Origin: Streptococcus oralis
GTDB lineage: Bacteria > Bacillota > Bacilli > Lactobacillales > Streptococcaceae
NCBI RefSeq assembly: GCF_021497885.1
Contig: NZ_CP046523.1
Coordinates: 539,501 to 603,500, forward strand
Reading direction: 5' to 3'
Length of the DNA stretch: 64,000 nucleotides
Shown: positions 7,770-17,400 of the stretch, piece after piece
How the letters are laid out: each line of letters begins with the position of its first letter
Numbering within the stretch: position 1 is the first letter of the stretch
Notes under the pieces: generated by a model
The model's input: the letters and a program-made list of their open reading frames with translations, nothing else
Database searches by the model: none
What the model was told of the DNA's origin: nothing
Made by a program: the position numbers and the translations under genes

Positions 7770-8461
7770 GCGAATTTGTTTCCAATCCCCTGTTTGGGCT
7801 TGCCCTGTCTATCCTTGCTTATCTAGTAGGAATGCTGATTTACAGACGTTTTCCCCATCCATTGACAACGCCTTTGCTTTTGTCGGCAATTTTCATTATC
7901 ATCCTTCTTAAGGTGACGGGTATTTCTTACCAAGATTATTACCAAGGTGGGGTTTATCTGAACAACTTGATTGTCCCTTCAACCGTGGCTCTAGGGATTC
8001 CGCTTTATAAGAGTTTTCACTTGATGAAGCACCATGCTCGGAGTATTCTCTTTGGTAGTCTGTTAGCAGTAGTTGTCAATACTAGCTTCACTGCCATAGT
8101 AGCGAAAATCTTTGGTATGGACTTTTTCCTAGCCATTTCTCTCTTTCCCAAGTCAGTAACAACCGCCATGGCAGTGGGAATCACAGAAAAATTGCAAGGT
8201 TTGACGACTGTAACCTTGGTTGTCGTAGTGGCGACTGGGATCTTGACTAGTGTTATCGGACCAACACTTTTGAAGTGGTTGAAAATTGACGATCCAGTTG
8301 CAGTGGGACTTTCTCTTGGAGGAACAGGGCATGCTGTCGGAACGGGAACGGCCTTTCGATACGGCTCTGTAGCAGGCGCCATGGGTGGCTTGGCGATCGG
8401 TGTCACTGGTATTCTCTACGTCTTTGTTAGTCCCATTGTAGCCAGTTTGATATTGAGTTAA
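7766..8461 (+). CDS. LrgB/CidB family membrane protein
   Basis: A 231-residue polytopic membrane protein with the LrgB hallmarks YLNNLIVPSTVALGIPLY, FPKSVTTAMAVGI and LGGTGHAVGTGTAFRYG. It pairs with the upstream LrgA-like protein in control of lysis or metabolite export. The start ATG overlaps the preceding stop (ATGA). A bidirectional terminator follows and separates it from the converging ABC operon. Confidence 0.9.
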   Translation: MSEFVSNPLFGLALSILAYLVGMLIYRRFPHPLTTPLLLSAIFIIILLKVTGISYQDYYQGGVYLNNLIVPSTVALGIPLYKSFHLMKHHARSILFGSLLAVVVNTSFTAIVAKIFGMDFFLAISLFPKSVTTAMAVGITEKLQGLTTVTLVVVVATGILTSVIGPTLLKWLKIDDPVAVGLSLGGTGHAVGTGTAFRYGSVAGAMGGLAIGVTGILYVFVSPIVASLILS

Positions 8462-8468
8462 AGCAAAA

Positions 8469-8496
8469 CCCAGCTCTTGTAAGCTGGGCGTTTTTT
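8469..8496. terminator. Bidirectional terminator
   Basis: Stem CCCAGCT/AGCTGGG with loop cttgta and a T6 run. It serves the lrgB-like gene, and its T run touches the stop codon of the converging permease. Confidence 0.85.
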
Positions 8497-9229
8497 ATTG
8501 CAAGTTAACCTTATTTTTCAAAATATAGTAGGTACCGAGGTAGTAGATAATTGCTAGAATGAAATCTTTGAGGATATCAACGCTAATTAGGAGGTTAAAA
8601 TCATAATCCATTCGGAAGAAGATAGAAATATAGCCAATCACGATGTTAATCACGATATAGGCTAAAATTCCCATAGCGGTACGATACTCGTTAAATAGTT
8701 GACCAATTGAGATGCAAAGGTAAATAGATAAAATCCAAGTAATTGAACCCACCAGAAGAGAGAGGGCATAGAGCCAACCGTAGCCGAGATAAGGAGAGAT
8801 AAATCGATAGAGGAGTGGCAAATCTTTCACTACAGGGGTGAGTGAGAAGATAATAATGATACTCAAGATAAATACAATATAGCTTATGATTGACCAAATG
8901 AGAGCACCCAGTAATTTGGCGGTGATGATCTGGTGTTCAGAGACGGGCAGAGTCAATGTCAGATAGCCCTGACGATCGTAAACACTTCCCTTGAAGCGTC
9001 GAACGATTAGAAAGATCGTCGCGATCCAGAGAGTAACGCTGAGCCCACCAAAAACTAAGATCAGAAAGCCTAACAGATAGTAGGGATCATTACCATAGCT
9101 AGTGTAGGTCTGACTAATACCAGAAATGGATGCACCAATCAAAACCGAAATTGCAAGCACAGCACCGTAGAGAGCTAGATACCATTTGTTAACATTTTTA
9201 AATTCATAACGAACTAAATTCCAAAACAT
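8495..9229 (-). CDS. ABC transporter permease subunit
   Basis: A 244-residue protein with six hydrophobic segments, starting MFWNLVRYEFKNVNKWY, the ABC-2 type seen next to YtrA-regulated ATPases. It forms the membrane part of an exporter whose ATPase is encoded just upstream (15-bp gap). The substrate is not visible; related operons respond to cell-wall-active peptides. Confidence 0.82.
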   Translation of the reverse strand: MFWNLVRYEFKNVNKWYLALYGAVLAISVLIGASISGISQTYTSYGNDPYYLLGFLILVFGGLSVTLWIATIFLIVRRFKGSVYDRQGYLTLTLPVSEHQIITAKLLGALIWSIISYIVFILSIIIIFSLTPVVKDLPLLYRFISPYLGYGWLYALSLLVGSITWILSIYLCISIGQLFNEYRTAMGILAYIVINIVIGYISIFFRMDYDFNLLISVDILKDFILAIIYYLGTYYILKNKVNLQ

Positions 9230-9244
9230 AATAATCTCCTTTGT

Positions 9245-9940
9245 CTAAGCCTTGAACTCTTGGCGGAAGAGCTGGTCAATCGACTCACCTGACTCGTAAC
9301 GAATATCATCTACATTTCCTTGCCGAACAACTTTTCCGTTATTTAGGAAGATGATTTCGTCCAAGATCGGCTCAATATCTGAAATCAAGTGGGTAGAAAT
9401 CAAGACAGTTGAAGTTGGTGAGTAGTTGTTGATGATGGTATTGAGGATATAATCACGGGCAGCCGGATCCACACCACCAATCGGTTCGTCGAGAACGTAG
9501 AGACGAGCTTCACGGCTCATAACGAGGATGAGCTGAACCTTTTCCTTGTTCCCTTTTGACAATTTCTTGAGGCGACTGTTTTCATCAATGCCAAGATCTG
9601 CTAAAAGGTGCTGAGCCCGCTCAAGATTGAAATCTTGGTAGAAAGTTTTAAAGTAGGTCAGTGCTTCTTTGATTTTCATCTGTTCATTCAGATAAGTCGT
9701 GTCTGGTAGATAAGAGACAATGGCTTTGGTAGCAGGACTTGGGTCCATGTTGTTAATGAGGACACGGCCTTGATCTGGTTGGAGAAGTCCGTTGATCAGC
9801 TTGATCAGGGTTGTTTTTCCAGATCCGTTTGGACCGAGAAGCCCGACGATTTTTCCAGCGGGAATCTCAAGGGAAACATTGTTAAGGGCTGCCGTAGCCC
9901 CATAGGATTTGGATACATTTTCAAATGCTAGTAATGTCAT
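9245..9940 (-). CDS. ABC transporter ATP-binding protein (YtrB-like)
   Basis: A 231-residue ATPase with Walker A GPNGSGKTT, the signature LSKGNKEKVQ in place of the usual LSGGQ, Walker B LYVLDEP and the switch histidine in STHLI. The start MTLLAFENV at 9940 has an AAAGGAG site; a longer frame overlaps gntR. It sits between the GntR regulator and the permease in one minus-strand operon and powers that exporter. The degenerate signature is typical of this subfamily. Confidence 0.9.
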   Translation of the reverse strand: MTLLAFENVSKSYGATAALNNVSLEIPAGKIVGLLGPNGSGKTTLIKLINGLLQPDQGRVLINNMDPSPATKAIVSYLPDTTYLNEQMKIKEALTYFKTFYQDFNLERAQHLLADLGIDENSRLKKLSKGNKEKVQLILVMSREARLYVLDEPIGGVDPAARDYILNTIINNYSPTSTVLISTHLISDIEPILDEIIFLNNGKVVRQGNVDDIRYESGESIDQLFRQEFKA

Positions 9941-9944
9941 AATT

Positions 9945-10310
9945 TTACACTCCTTTGATGTATTCGCTAAGCACACTTGGCAGTTCTTCTTTTTGATAGC
10001 CGAATTGAAGCATGCCCGTTACAAAGTTTTTCAGTTGCTCCTCAGAAAGCTGTTTGCGGGACTGAACGATGAGATCTAAGTCCTCAGTGACAAAACGACC
10101 AGTAGTCCGCTTGCTATAAACGAAGCCCTCGCGCTCAAGATCAGACAAGGCACGCTGAATTGTGTTGGGATTGACCCCAGCCTCGCTCGCTAGTTCCCTT
10201 ACGGTTGGGAGCTGTTGGTTGGGTTCCAGTTCATGGGAAACAATCTGTAATTTGATTTTTTCCATAATCTGCAAATAAATGGGTTTTGTATTATCAAATG
10301 ACCAGGACAT
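9945..10310 (-). CDS. GntR family regulator, YtrA subfamily
   Basis: A 121-residue repressor-type protein: N-terminal winged helix (PIYLQIMEKIKLQIVSHELE, PTVRELASEAGVNPNTIQRA, GFVYSKRTTGRFV) with only a short C-terminal dimerisation tail, the YtrA form. Two adjacent ATGs exist; the one at 10310 has a usable 6-nt distance from GGAG, while 10313 leaves only 3 nt. It is the first gene of its own ABC operon and probably controls it. Confidence 0.88.
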   Translation of the reverse strand: MSWSFDNTKPIYLQIMEKIKLQIVSHELEPNQQLPTVRELASEAGVNPNTIQRALSDLEREGFVYSKRTTGRFVTEDLDLIVQSRKQLSEEQLKNFVTGMLQFGYQKEELPSVLSEYIKGV

Positions 10311-10347
10311 CATAGTCTCCTTTCTTTTTCTTTATTGTTCTAATTAA

Positions 10348-10376
10348 ATAATACAATAAAACAAAAAACTTGTCAA
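10348..10376 (-). promoter_or_regulatory. Promoter of the gntR-ABC operon
   Basis: Minus strand: -35 TTGACA (10376-10371), 17-bp spacer, -10 TATTAT (10353-10348), in an AT-rich region that may include the regulator's own operator. Confidence 0.75.
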
Positions 10377-10394
10377 GTAAAAATAAGAATTGTT

Positions 10395-10422
10395 TTGGGA
10401 ATTGCTCAAAAAATGGTATAAT
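10395..10422 (+). promoter_or_regulatory. Promoter of the nrdR-dnaB-dnaI operon
   Basis: -35 TTGGGA (10395-10400), 16-bp spacer, -10 TATAAT (10417-10422) preceded by TGG as an extended -10. Confidence 0.7.
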
Positions 10423-10450
10423 GAAAAGAAAACGACAAGGAGGGAAATGC

Positions 10451-10924
10451 ATGCGTTGTCCAAAATGTGGGGCTACCAAGTCTAGTGTTGTTGATAGTCG
10501 ACAAGCCGAAGAAGGAAATACCATCCGCCGAAGACGTGAGTGCGACGAGTGTCAGCATCGTTTTACAACCTATGAACGAGTAGAAGAGCGAACGCTGGTT
10601 GTCGTCAAAAAAGACGGTACGCGAGAGCAGTTTTCAAGAGATAAAATCTTTAATGGGATTATCCGCTCAGCCCAGAAACGCCCTGTTTCAAGTGATGAAA
10701 TCAACATGGTGGTCAATCGTATCGAGCAAAAACTCCGTAGTCGCAGTGAGAATGAGATTCAAAGTGAATACATTGGAGCCTTAGTCATGGAGGAATTGGC
10801 AGAACTGGATGAGATTACCTATGTTCGTTTTGCCAGTGTTTATCGTAGCTTTAAGGATGTGAGTGAGTTGGAGAGTCTGCTCCAGCAGATCACTCAGTCC
10901 TCTAAGAAGAAAAAGGAAAAGTAA
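10451..10924 (+). CDS. nrdR: Transcriptional repressor NrdR
   Basis: Zinc- and ATP/dATP-binding repressor of ribonucleotide reductase genes. The 157-residue protein starts MRCPKCGA with a zinc ribbon (Cys3, Cys6, Cys31, Cys34) followed by the RRRREC segment and the ATP-cone ([16 protein letters not shown]). The start at 10451 follows a strong AAGGAGG site; the longer frame runs into the promoter. It is directly followed by dnaB and dnaI, a conserved Firmicute order. Confidence 0.95.
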   Translation: MRCPKCGATKSSVVDSRQAEEGNTIRRRRECDECQHRFTTYERVEERTLVVVKKDGTREQFSRDKIFNGIIRSAQKRPVSSDEINMVVNRIEQKLRSRSENEIQSEYIGALVMEELAELDEITYVRFASVYRSFKDVSELESLLQQITQSSKKKKEK

Positions 10925-12088
10925 ATGAAGCCAAATGACCGTTTTTCTTTTCTAAAGAATAATCGGGTGTCGCAAGATACCTCTTCTCTGGTGCAGTGCT
11001 ACCTCCCGATTATCGGTCAGGAGGCACTGAGCCTCTATCTATATGCTATTACTTTTTGGGATGGTGGGCAAAAGGAGCACCTCTTTGCTAATATTCTTAA
11101 TCATTTGAACTTCGGGATGAATACGCTCCTCCAGTCTTTTAAAATCTTATCTGCTGTGGACTTGCTGACTCTTTACCAGAAGGGGGAAGTCTATGAATTG
11201 CAGCTTCATTCTCCCCTTTCCAGTCAGGAATTCCTAAGTCATTCTGTCTATAGTAGACTTTTGGAGAAAAAGATAGGTGATACAGCTGTTTCTGCCATGA
11301 AGCAGGCTCCAAGTGAGGGAGAAGTACTCTCGGTTTCTTTGAGTCAAGTCTTTCCAACCCTGACCGAAGAAGTGACACCAATCGAGTCAAAAATCAAGAT
11401 GAAAAATGATTTTGATTTAGAGCATTTTCAGCGGCTGATGGCTCGAGATGGTTTGCGTTTTGAAAACGAGCAGGCAGATGTTTTGGAATTGTTTGCCATC
11501 GCAGATGAAAAAAAATGGACCTGGTTTGAAACCTATCAATTAGCCAAGGCGACAGCTGTGGCTCAGGTTATTTCAGTCAAACGCATGCGTGAAAAGATAG
11601 CACAAAAGCAGGTATCTTCGGACTTTAGCCCCAAAGAAATGACCATTATCAGGGAAGCCAAAAATAAAACTCCCCTACAATTTTTAGCGGAAATCAAGCA
11701 AACGCGTAAGGGGAACATCACCCAAAGTGAAAGAGAACTTCTTCACCAGATGGCGTCTTTAGGCTTGTTGGACGAAGTCATCAATATCGTCTTACTTCTA
11801 ACTTTTAACAAGGTTGATTCGGCAAATGTCAATGAAAAATATGCCATGAAGGTCGCAAATGACTATGCTTATCAAAAAATTCGGACAGCAGAAGAGGCTG
11901 TGCTTCGGATTCGAGAACGTCAGCAAAAAGGCCAAGAAGACCAAAAATCAAAAACTAGCTCAACTAAGACCAATGTTCCCAAGTGGAGCAATCCAGAATA
12001 TAAAAATCAAACCAGTGAGGAAACTCGTCTGGAACTAGAACGCAAAAAACAAGAAATGTTAGCCCGATTAGAAGAAGGAGGAGACTAG
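10925..12088 (+). CDS. dnaB: Replication initiation / membrane attachment protein DnaB (helicase co-loader)
   Basis: A 387-residue Firmicute-type DnaB, not the helicase. It works with DnaD and DnaI to load the replicative helicase at the origin and at stalled forks. It has an N-terminal winged-helix region and a C-terminal DnaB/DnaD domain around residues 205-330 (SPKEMTIIREAKNKTPLQFLAEI), then a charged tail. It starts immediately after the nrdR stop and ends immediately before dnaI. Confidence 0.88.
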   Translation: MKPNDRFSFLKNNRVSQDTSSLVQCYLPIIGQEALSLYLYAITFWDGGQKEHLFANILNHLNFGMNTLLQSFKILSAVDLLTLYQKGEVYELQLHSPLSSQEFLSHSVYSRLLEKKIGDTAVSAMKQAPSEGEVLSVSLSQVFPTLTEEVTPIESKIKMKNDFDLEHFQRLMARDGLRFENEQADVLELFAIADEKKWTWFETYQLAKATAVAQVISVKRMREKIAQKQVSSDFSPKEMTIIREAKNKTPLQFLAEIKQTRKGNITQSERELLHQMASLGLLDEVINIVLLLTFNKVDSANVNEKYAMKVANDYAYQKIRTAEEAVLRIRERQQKGQEDQKSKTSSTKTNVPKWSNPEYKNQTSEETRLELERKKQEMLARLEEGGD

Positions 12089-12985
12089 ATGGAAAGTGTG
12101 GGTGACGTTATCAAACGTCAGACAAGTCGTTTTCAGTATCAGGACCTAGTCCAGCAGATTATGAAAGACCCAGATGTAGCTGCTTTTATCCAGAAAGAAT
12201 CCCTCAGTCAAGAGGAGTTAAATCGTAGCATCTCCAAGTTTAACCAATATATTACAGAACGGGATAAGTTTCTTCGTGGGGATGCGGACTATATAGCACG
12301 TGGTTACAGGCCTATCTTGGTCATGAATCACGGTTATGCGGATGTGTCTTATGAAGAAACACCAGAACTAATCGCGGCTGAAAAAGAGGCAGCTATAAAG
12401 AATCGTCTCAAGTTGATCAATCTACCAGCAAGTCTCAAGAAAGCGAAGTTGGCTCAGATTGATCTGGATGATCTAGGACGGTTGCCAATTTTTGAGAGAC
12501 TCTATTCCTTTGTTGACCTTTACCCAAGCATCCGAAAAGGCCTCTATCTTTACGGAGATTTTGGTGTTGGTAAGAGTTTCATGATGGCCGCATTAGCTCA
12601 TGACCTATCTGAAAAACGTGGAGCATCAACGACGATTCTCCATTATCCAAGTTTTGTCATTGATGTGAAAAATGCTATCGGTGAAGGAACTGTGAAGACC
12701 TTGGTGGATGAGATCAAATTAGCAGAGGTCTTGGTCTTGGATGATATTGGTGCAGAGCAGTCGACTCCTTGGGTACGTGATGAGATTCTCCAAGTTATTC
12801 TCCAGTACCGCATGCAGGAAGATTTGCCGACCTTCTTTACTTCCAACTTTAATTTCCAAGATTTGGAAAAACATTTTGCCAAAGGAAAGAATGGAAATGA
12901 CGAGACTTGGGAAGCTAGACGGGTCATGGAACGAATCCGTTATTTAGCAGAGGAAACGAGACTAGAAGGAGAAAATCGCCGATGA
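12089..12985 (+). CDS. dnaI: Primosomal protein DnaI (helicase loader)
   Basis: A 298-residue AAA+ ATPase that loads the replicative helicase. N-terminal helicase-binding domain (~1-110), then Walker A GDFGVGKSF (about residue 157), Walker B VLVLDDIGAE and sensor 1 TSNFN. Its start directly follows the dnaB stop, and its last codons overlap the nitroreductase start by 4 bp. Confidence 0.93.
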   Translation: MESVGDVIKRQTSRFQYQDLVQQIMKDPDVAAFIQKESLSQEELNRSISKFNQYITERDKFLRGDADYIARGYRPILVMNHGYADVSYEETPELIAAEKEAAIKNRLKLINLPASLKKAKLAQIDLDDLGRLPIFERLYSFVDLYPSIRKGLYLYGDFGVGKSFMMAALAHDLSEKRGASTTILHYPSFVIDVKNAIGEGTVKTLVDEIKLAEVLVLDDIGAEQSTPWVRDEILQVILQYRMQEDLPTFFTSNFNFQDLEKHFAKGKNGNDETWEARRVMERIRYLAEETRLEGENRR

Positions 12986-13695
12986 CAGAAACCATTAAAC
13001 TGATGAAAGCTCATACTTCAGTTCGTCGTTTTAAGGAGCAAGAAATTCCTCAAGCAGACTTGGACGAGATTTTGACTGCTGGACAAATGGCGTCATCTTG
13101 GAAAAATTTCCAATCCTACTCTGTGATCCTTGTGCGCAGTCAGGAGAAGAAAGATGCTCTTTATGAATTGGTTCCCCAGGAAGCCATTCGCCAGTCAGCA
13201 GCCTTTTTGATCTTTGTCGGTGACTTGAACCGAGCTGAAAAGGGAGCAAGCCTTCATACGGACACTTTCCAACCTCAAGGAGTGGAAGGTCTCCTTATCA
13301 CGTCTGTGGACGCTGCGCTTGCAGGGCAAAATACCTTGCTTGCAGCGGAGAGTCTGGGATATGGTGGTGTTATCATCGGTTTGGTCCGTTACAAGTCAGA
13401 AGAAGTGGCAGCGCTTTTTAACTTGCCTGACTATACCTACCCTGTTTTTGGGATTGCCCTTGGTGTGCCAAACCAACAACATGAGGTCAAACCAAGACTG
13501 CCTTTGAAACAAGTGGTTTTTGAGGAAGAATACCAAGAACAGCCAGTTGAAGCGATTTTGGACTATGACCAAGTACAGGCGGACTATGCTGGTGCGCGTG
13601 CGACGACCTCTTGGAGTCAGCGTTTGGCAGAGCAGTTTGGCCAAGCCGAACCTAGTTCAACTCGGAAGAATATAGAACAGAAAAAATTATTGTAG
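12982..13695 (+). CDS. NADPH-dependent nitroreductase / flavin oxidoreductase
   Basis: A 237-residue FMN enzyme of the NfsA/Frp branch. Visible are the FMN-binding N-terminus HTSVRRFKEQEIP, the helix GQMASSWKNFQSYSV, and GYGGVIIGLVRY with the FGIALGVPNQ strand. It reduces nitro compounds, quinones or flavin with NAD(P)H. Its ATG overlaps the dnaI stop and der follows after 13 bp; the coupling with replication genes is probably only positional. Confidence 0.88.
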   Translation: MTETIKLMKAHTSVRRFKEQEIPQADLDEILTAGQMASSWKNFQSYSVILVRSQEKKDALYELVPQEAIRQSAAFLIFVGDLNRAEKGASLHTDTFQPQGVEGLLITSVDAALAGQNTLLAAESLGYGGVIIGLVRYKSEEVAALFNLPDYTYPVFGIALGVPNQQHEVKPRLPLKQVVFEEEYQEQPVEAILDYDQVQADYAGARATTSWSQRLAEQFGQAEPSSTRKNIEQKKLL

Positions 13696-13708
13696 AAAGT
13701 GAGAAAAC

Positions 13709-15019
13709 ATGGCCTTACCAACTATTGCCATTGTGGGACGTCCCAATGTTGGGAAATCAACCCTATTTAATCGGATCGCTGGTGAGCGGATCTCAATCGT
13801 AGAAGATGTCGAGGGTGTGACACGTGACCGTATCTATGCAACGGGTGAGTGGCTCAATCGTTCCTTTAGTATGATTGATACAGGAGGAATTGACGATGTC
13901 GATGCTCCCTTCATGGAACAAATCAAGCACCAAGCAGAAATTGCCATGGAAGAAGCAGATGTTATCGTTTTTGTGGTGTCTGGGAAAGAAGGAATCACGG
14001 ATGCGGACGAGTACGTAGCTCGCAAACTCTATAAAACCCATAAACCTGTTATCCTTGCCGTTAACAAGGTTGACAATCCTGAGATGCGAAATGACATCTA
14101 TGATTTCTATGCGCTAGGATTGGGGGAACCACTACCAATTTCGTCTGTCCACGGTATTGGTACCGGTGATGTGCTGGATGCCATTGTGGAAAATCTACCA
14201 CACGAAGTTGAAGAAGAAAATCCAGACGTGATTAAATTTAGCTTGATTGGTCGTCCAAACGTTGGAAAATCAAGTTTGATCAATGCTATCTTGGGAGAAG
14301 ATCGTGTGATTGCTAGTCCAGTAGCTGGAACAACGCGTGATGCTATTGATACCCATTTTACAGATGCGGATGGCCAAGAGTTTACCATGATTGATACAGC
14401 TGGTATGCGTAAGTCTGGTAAAGTCTATGAAAATACGGAGAAATACTCTGTCATGCGTGCCATGCGTGCCATTGACCGTTCTGACGTGGTCTTGATGGTC
14501 CTCAATGCGGAAGAAGGCATCCGTGAGTATGACAAGCGTATCGCAGGTTTCGCCCACGAAGCAGGTAAAGGAATGATTATCGTGGTCAACAAGTGGGATA
14601 CCCTTGAAAAAGATAATCACACCATGAAAAAATGGGAAGAGGATATCCGTGAGCAGTTCCAATATCTGCCTTATGCACCGATTGTCTTTGTATCCGCTCT
14701 TACCAAGCAACGTCTTCACAAACTGCCTGAGATGATCAAGCAAATCAGTGAAAGCCAAAATACCCGTATCCCATCAGCTGTCTTGAACGATGTTATCATG
14801 GATGCCATTGCTATCAACCCAACACCGACAGACAAAGGAAAACGCCTCAAGATTTTCTACGCTACCCAAGTGGCAACCAAGCCACCAACCTTTGTCATTT
14901 TTGTCAACGAAGAAGAACTCATGCATTTCTCTTACTTGCGTTTCTTGGAAAATCAAATCCGCAAGGCCTTTGTCTTTGAGGGAACACCGATTCACTTGAT
15001 TGCGAGAAAACGGAAATAA
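13709..15019 (+). CDS. der: Ribosome biogenesis GTPase Der (EngA)
   Basis: A 436-residue double GTPase needed for 50S subunit assembly. The first G domain begins [14 protein letters not shown] (residue 9 onward) and the second begins [13 protein letters not shown] (about residue 182); both have DTGG/DTAG and NKVD/NKWD motifs. A C-terminal KH-like domain ends HLIARKRK. It is last in the nrdR-to-der run of genes and is followed by a terminator. Confidence 0.97.
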   Translation: MALPTIAIVGRPNVGKSTLFNRIAGERISIVEDVEGVTRDRIYATGEWLNRSFSMIDTGGIDDVDAPFMEQIKHQAEIAMEEADVIVFVVSGKEGITDADEYVARKLYKTHKPVILAVNKVDNPEMRNDIYDFYALGLGEPLPISSVHGIGTGDVLDAIVENLPHEVEEENPDVIKFSLIGRPNVGKSSLINAILGEDRVIASPVAGTTRDAIDTHFTDADGQEFTMIDTAGMRKSGKVYENTEKYSVMRAMRAIDRSDVVLMVLNAEEGIREYDKRIAGFAHEAGKGMIIVVNKWDTLEKDNHTMKKWEEDIREQFQYLPYAPIVFVSALTKQRLHKLPEMIKQISESQNTRIPSAVLNDVIMDAIAINPTPTDKGKRLKIFYATQVATKPPTFVIFVNEEELMHFSYLRFLENQIRKAFVFEGTPIHLIARKRK

Positions 15020-15056
15020 AATGATAAAAAGGATTAAGTCCTAGTAATCAGTGATG

Positions 15057-15087
15057 AAAGAGTAATTGTATATGATTGCTCTTTTTT
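15057..15087 (+). terminator. Terminator after der
   Basis: Stem AAAGAGTAAT/ATTGCTCTTT (one G-T pair), loop of 8, then a T run. Confidence 0.75.
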
Positions 15088-15145
15088 ACTAAACAATATT
15101 GAGTATTTAAACAATTTTTAAATTTTTATAGAGGTGGTGACTTTA

Positions 15146-16186
15146 TTGAAAATCATTCTAAAAGAGGACATTGAACTATATCGTTATTTGATTGCAAAGG
15201 TAACATTCTTACAGACGCATAAAGAATACCAATTGGTGGAGTCCTATCTCGATAGTAATTGTTTTTTAATTGCCAACCGGGCAACAGAAGAGAAAGTGTT
15301 TGTGGCGCTCTTTAAACAACCGACTAGGAAAACGGTAGAGGTAGAGTGTAAGAAGGTTATGTTTATTCAAACCAGGAATACTAGGATTCCTGAAGGCTTT
15401 GAAATAGAGAAGGCGGAGAAAGATTTTAATGACCGGCTGGCAGAGAATATCAGACTGGGATTTTTAGAGCCAGATAGGTTAGTCAAGCAGTTTCAAGGGA
15501 TGTTTAAAGAAGATCTTGAGACGTATTTTAAAAAGGCAGAAGCAACGATTCAAGCTGAGCGACAATTTTTTGTGAAGTACTATGCCAAGGAAACGATTGA
15601 GAAGAATCCTTATCAGGTAGTGGAAGGGAATGTGTCGTTTAGTCATCCGAAGCATTTCAACGACCCGTTTGACTGTAATTGCTACTATGCGAACGGCCAT
15701 TCAATGATGGATTTCTTTCGAGTCTTCTGCCTTACACACGCTACAGATAATATTTTAATGTGGTCTTATTACGCCAATAGTCACACAGGCTACGCGCTCA
15801 AGTATTCGTATGCGAGTCTGTTAGATAAAATTCATTCCTTAAAGGTAGATGGACTTTGTGTATACGGAGCGGTGGAGTATATTGATAAACGACCTAATAC
15901 GAGAAGCAATAGCAATCAATTTTCTTATTCGAATCTAAACTTCTATATTAAAGCGACCTTTGCAAAATTTAAAGAGTGGCAACACGAGAGAGAATACCGC
16001 TTCGTGTGCATTTTGGATGAAAACAAAGAAGGCGCGCACGAAGTTCTTGGAGACTGGGTGGTCATTCCGCAAGTGGATATCGTGCAAGGATACGCTGGAT
16101 GTAACAATGAAATAATTAAAGTAAGTGGGTATTACCCAATCAAAAAATTAGAAAAAGATATTTTAAATTACCAGTTAAAATCTTAA
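15146..16186 (+). CDS. DUF2971 domain protein (accessory)
   Basis: A 346-residue soluble protein. The C-terminal two thirds match DUF2971 as I know it: FNDPFDCNCYY, then CLTHATDNILMWSYYANSHTG, and KEWQHEREYRFVC near residue 275. The N-terminal ~130 residues, rich in charge and with a helix EKAEKDFNDRLAENI, I do not recognise. A TTG start at 15146 has the best Shine-Dalgarno (AGGTGGTGA, 5-nt gap); GTG at 15134 or 15137 is the alternative. DUF2971 proteins are common in variable regions and beside defence genes, but no partner gene is present here and function is unknown. Confidence 0.75.
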   Translation: MKIILKEDIELYRYLIAKVTFLQTHKEYQLVESYLDSNCFLIANRATEEKVFVALFKQPTRKTVEVECKKVMFIQTRNTRIPEGFEIEKAEKDFNDRLAENIRLGFLEPDRLVKQFQGMFKEDLETYFKKAEATIQAERQFFVKYYAKETIEKNPYQVVEGNVSFSHPKHFNDPFDCNCYYANGHSMMDFFRVFCLTHATDNILMWSYYANSHTGYALKYSYASLLDKIHSLKVDGLCVYGAVEYIDKRPNTRSNSNQFSYSNLNFYIKATFAKFKEWQHEREYRFVCILDENKEGAHEVLGDWVVIPQVDIVQGYAGCNNEIIKVSGYYPIKKLEKDILNYQLKS

Positions 16187-16200
16187 TAGAAAAGTAAGTT

Positions 16201-16241
16201 CAATAAGAAAAAGAAAACACAAGGTCTTCTTTTTCTTATTG
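16201..16241 (+). terminator. Long AT-rich hairpin / terminator after the DUF2971 gene
   Basis: Perfect 15-bp stem CAATAAGAAAAAGAA/TTCTTTTTCTTATTG with an 11-base loop. No clear T run follows, so it may instead stabilise the 3' end. The remaining bases to 16385 hold a TATAAT at the promoter of the next gene. Confidence 0.55.
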
Positions 16242-16385
16242 GGGTCGAGTTTTGGAAGACTTGTCACCAAATTAACATCAATTTCAGGGTTGCCGTCACA
16301 GTTTTGTAATGAAAATGTACTTTCTTTGTAAAAATCAAAATGCTATAATTCCTTAAATCAATTTTCCTTTATCAGGGAGGTTATT

Positions 16386-17237
16386 ATGAAAAGAAGCAGA
16401 TTATTTAAACATAGTTTGTTGGTTCGCTTGCTTGGATTGCTGATGGTCTTTCTCTTCTTGTCAGCATTCACAGCACCTGAAAAATCTGAGTACGGGATCT
16501 ATGACCCGAATCATTATTTAACGGATGAGACTATTCGTCTGATTCGGGGATTGAACAAGGTAAATAGTCAAAAAGCAGAAAAATTCCAAATGGGCGTTTA
16601 CGTTGTGAAAAGCCTAGATGGAGAAACAATTGAAACAGTCGCCAACGAAACAGCTAGAGCTTGGAAGATTGGCTACTCGGGAGACAATAACGGAGCCTTG
16701 ATTGTTCTTGCAGTCCAGGATAGAAAATCACGGATTGAAACAAGCAATAATGTGGCCAGTAAGATCACAGACTATCAGACCAATAGATTTTTAAAAACAG
16801 CACGACCTTACTTTCAAAAGGGAGACTACAGCAATGGAGTTCTCTCTATAGTAAACAATCTCAACTATATGTTCTATAGTGGATCTAGTACACCTTCTTC
16901 AAGTTCTAAAAGTAGTTACGACTATGCGACCAATTCTAGTCGCTTAAGAGAAATTGAAAAGTATGCTGGTGAGAGGAGTTCTTCGAGACGGAATCGAAAA
17001 AGTAGCTTCGATGACGGAGTCCTCGGATTTGGAGTTCTCATTTACTTCATCGTGATGATTATTAGATTTATATTTGGGGGCCGTGGTGGCGGTTCACGTG
17101 GCGATGATTTTGGCGGTGGCTGGTGGGGCGGTGACTCATCAGATTCAGGATCCTCTTTGTCTGATTCAGGCTCCGACTCATCTGGTGGCTGGGACGGCGG
17201 TGGCTTCGATGGTGGCGGTTCGTCTGATGACTGGTGA
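16386..17237 (+). CDS. TPM domain membrane protein
   Basis: A 283-residue secreted/membrane protein: signal-type hydrophobic segment (residues ~10-32), TPM domain (~38-160; YDPNHYLTDETIRLI, MGVYVVKSLDG, GDNNGALIVLAVQDRKSRIE), a serine-rich linker, a second membrane segment (~212-232) and a Gly/Ser/Asp-rich tail ending GGSSDDW. TPM proteins are linked to repair of photosystem II, phosphatase activity or membrane stress in different bacteria. LemA follows on the same strand, a recurring pairing. A GGGAGG site precedes the ATG. Confidence 0.85.
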   Translation: MKRSRLFKHSLLVRLLGLLMVFLFLSAFTAPEKSEYGIYDPNHYLTDETIRLIRGLNKVNSQKAEKFQMGVYVVKSLDGETIETVANETARAWKIGYSGDNNGALIVLAVQDRKSRIETSNNVASKITDYQTNRFLKTARPYFQKGDYSNGVLSIVNNLNYMFYSGSSTPSSSSKSSYDYATNSSRLREIEKYAGERSSSRRNRKSSFDDGVLGFGVLIYFIVMIIRFIFGGRGGGSRGDDFGGGWWGGDSSDSGSSLSDSGSDSSGGWDGGGFDGGGSSDDW

Positions 17238-17400
17238 GTGATTGTTTATAGAATACAAACTGATTTTTCCATACAGTAAGGTGACCCCCTTTGCAACAGT
17301 TCACTCCTTAATTAAAAATAAAAACAAAATTTGGGAAATTGATTTAAAATCTGAGTATTTTCTCAGAAAAGTTGATAAAAGAAAGTGTTAAGGTTTTAAT

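Noticed and set aside
14270..14758. 162-codon minus-strand frame inside der
   Set aside because: Antisense to a highly conserved GTPase with full codon coverage; no promoter or ribosome site seen.
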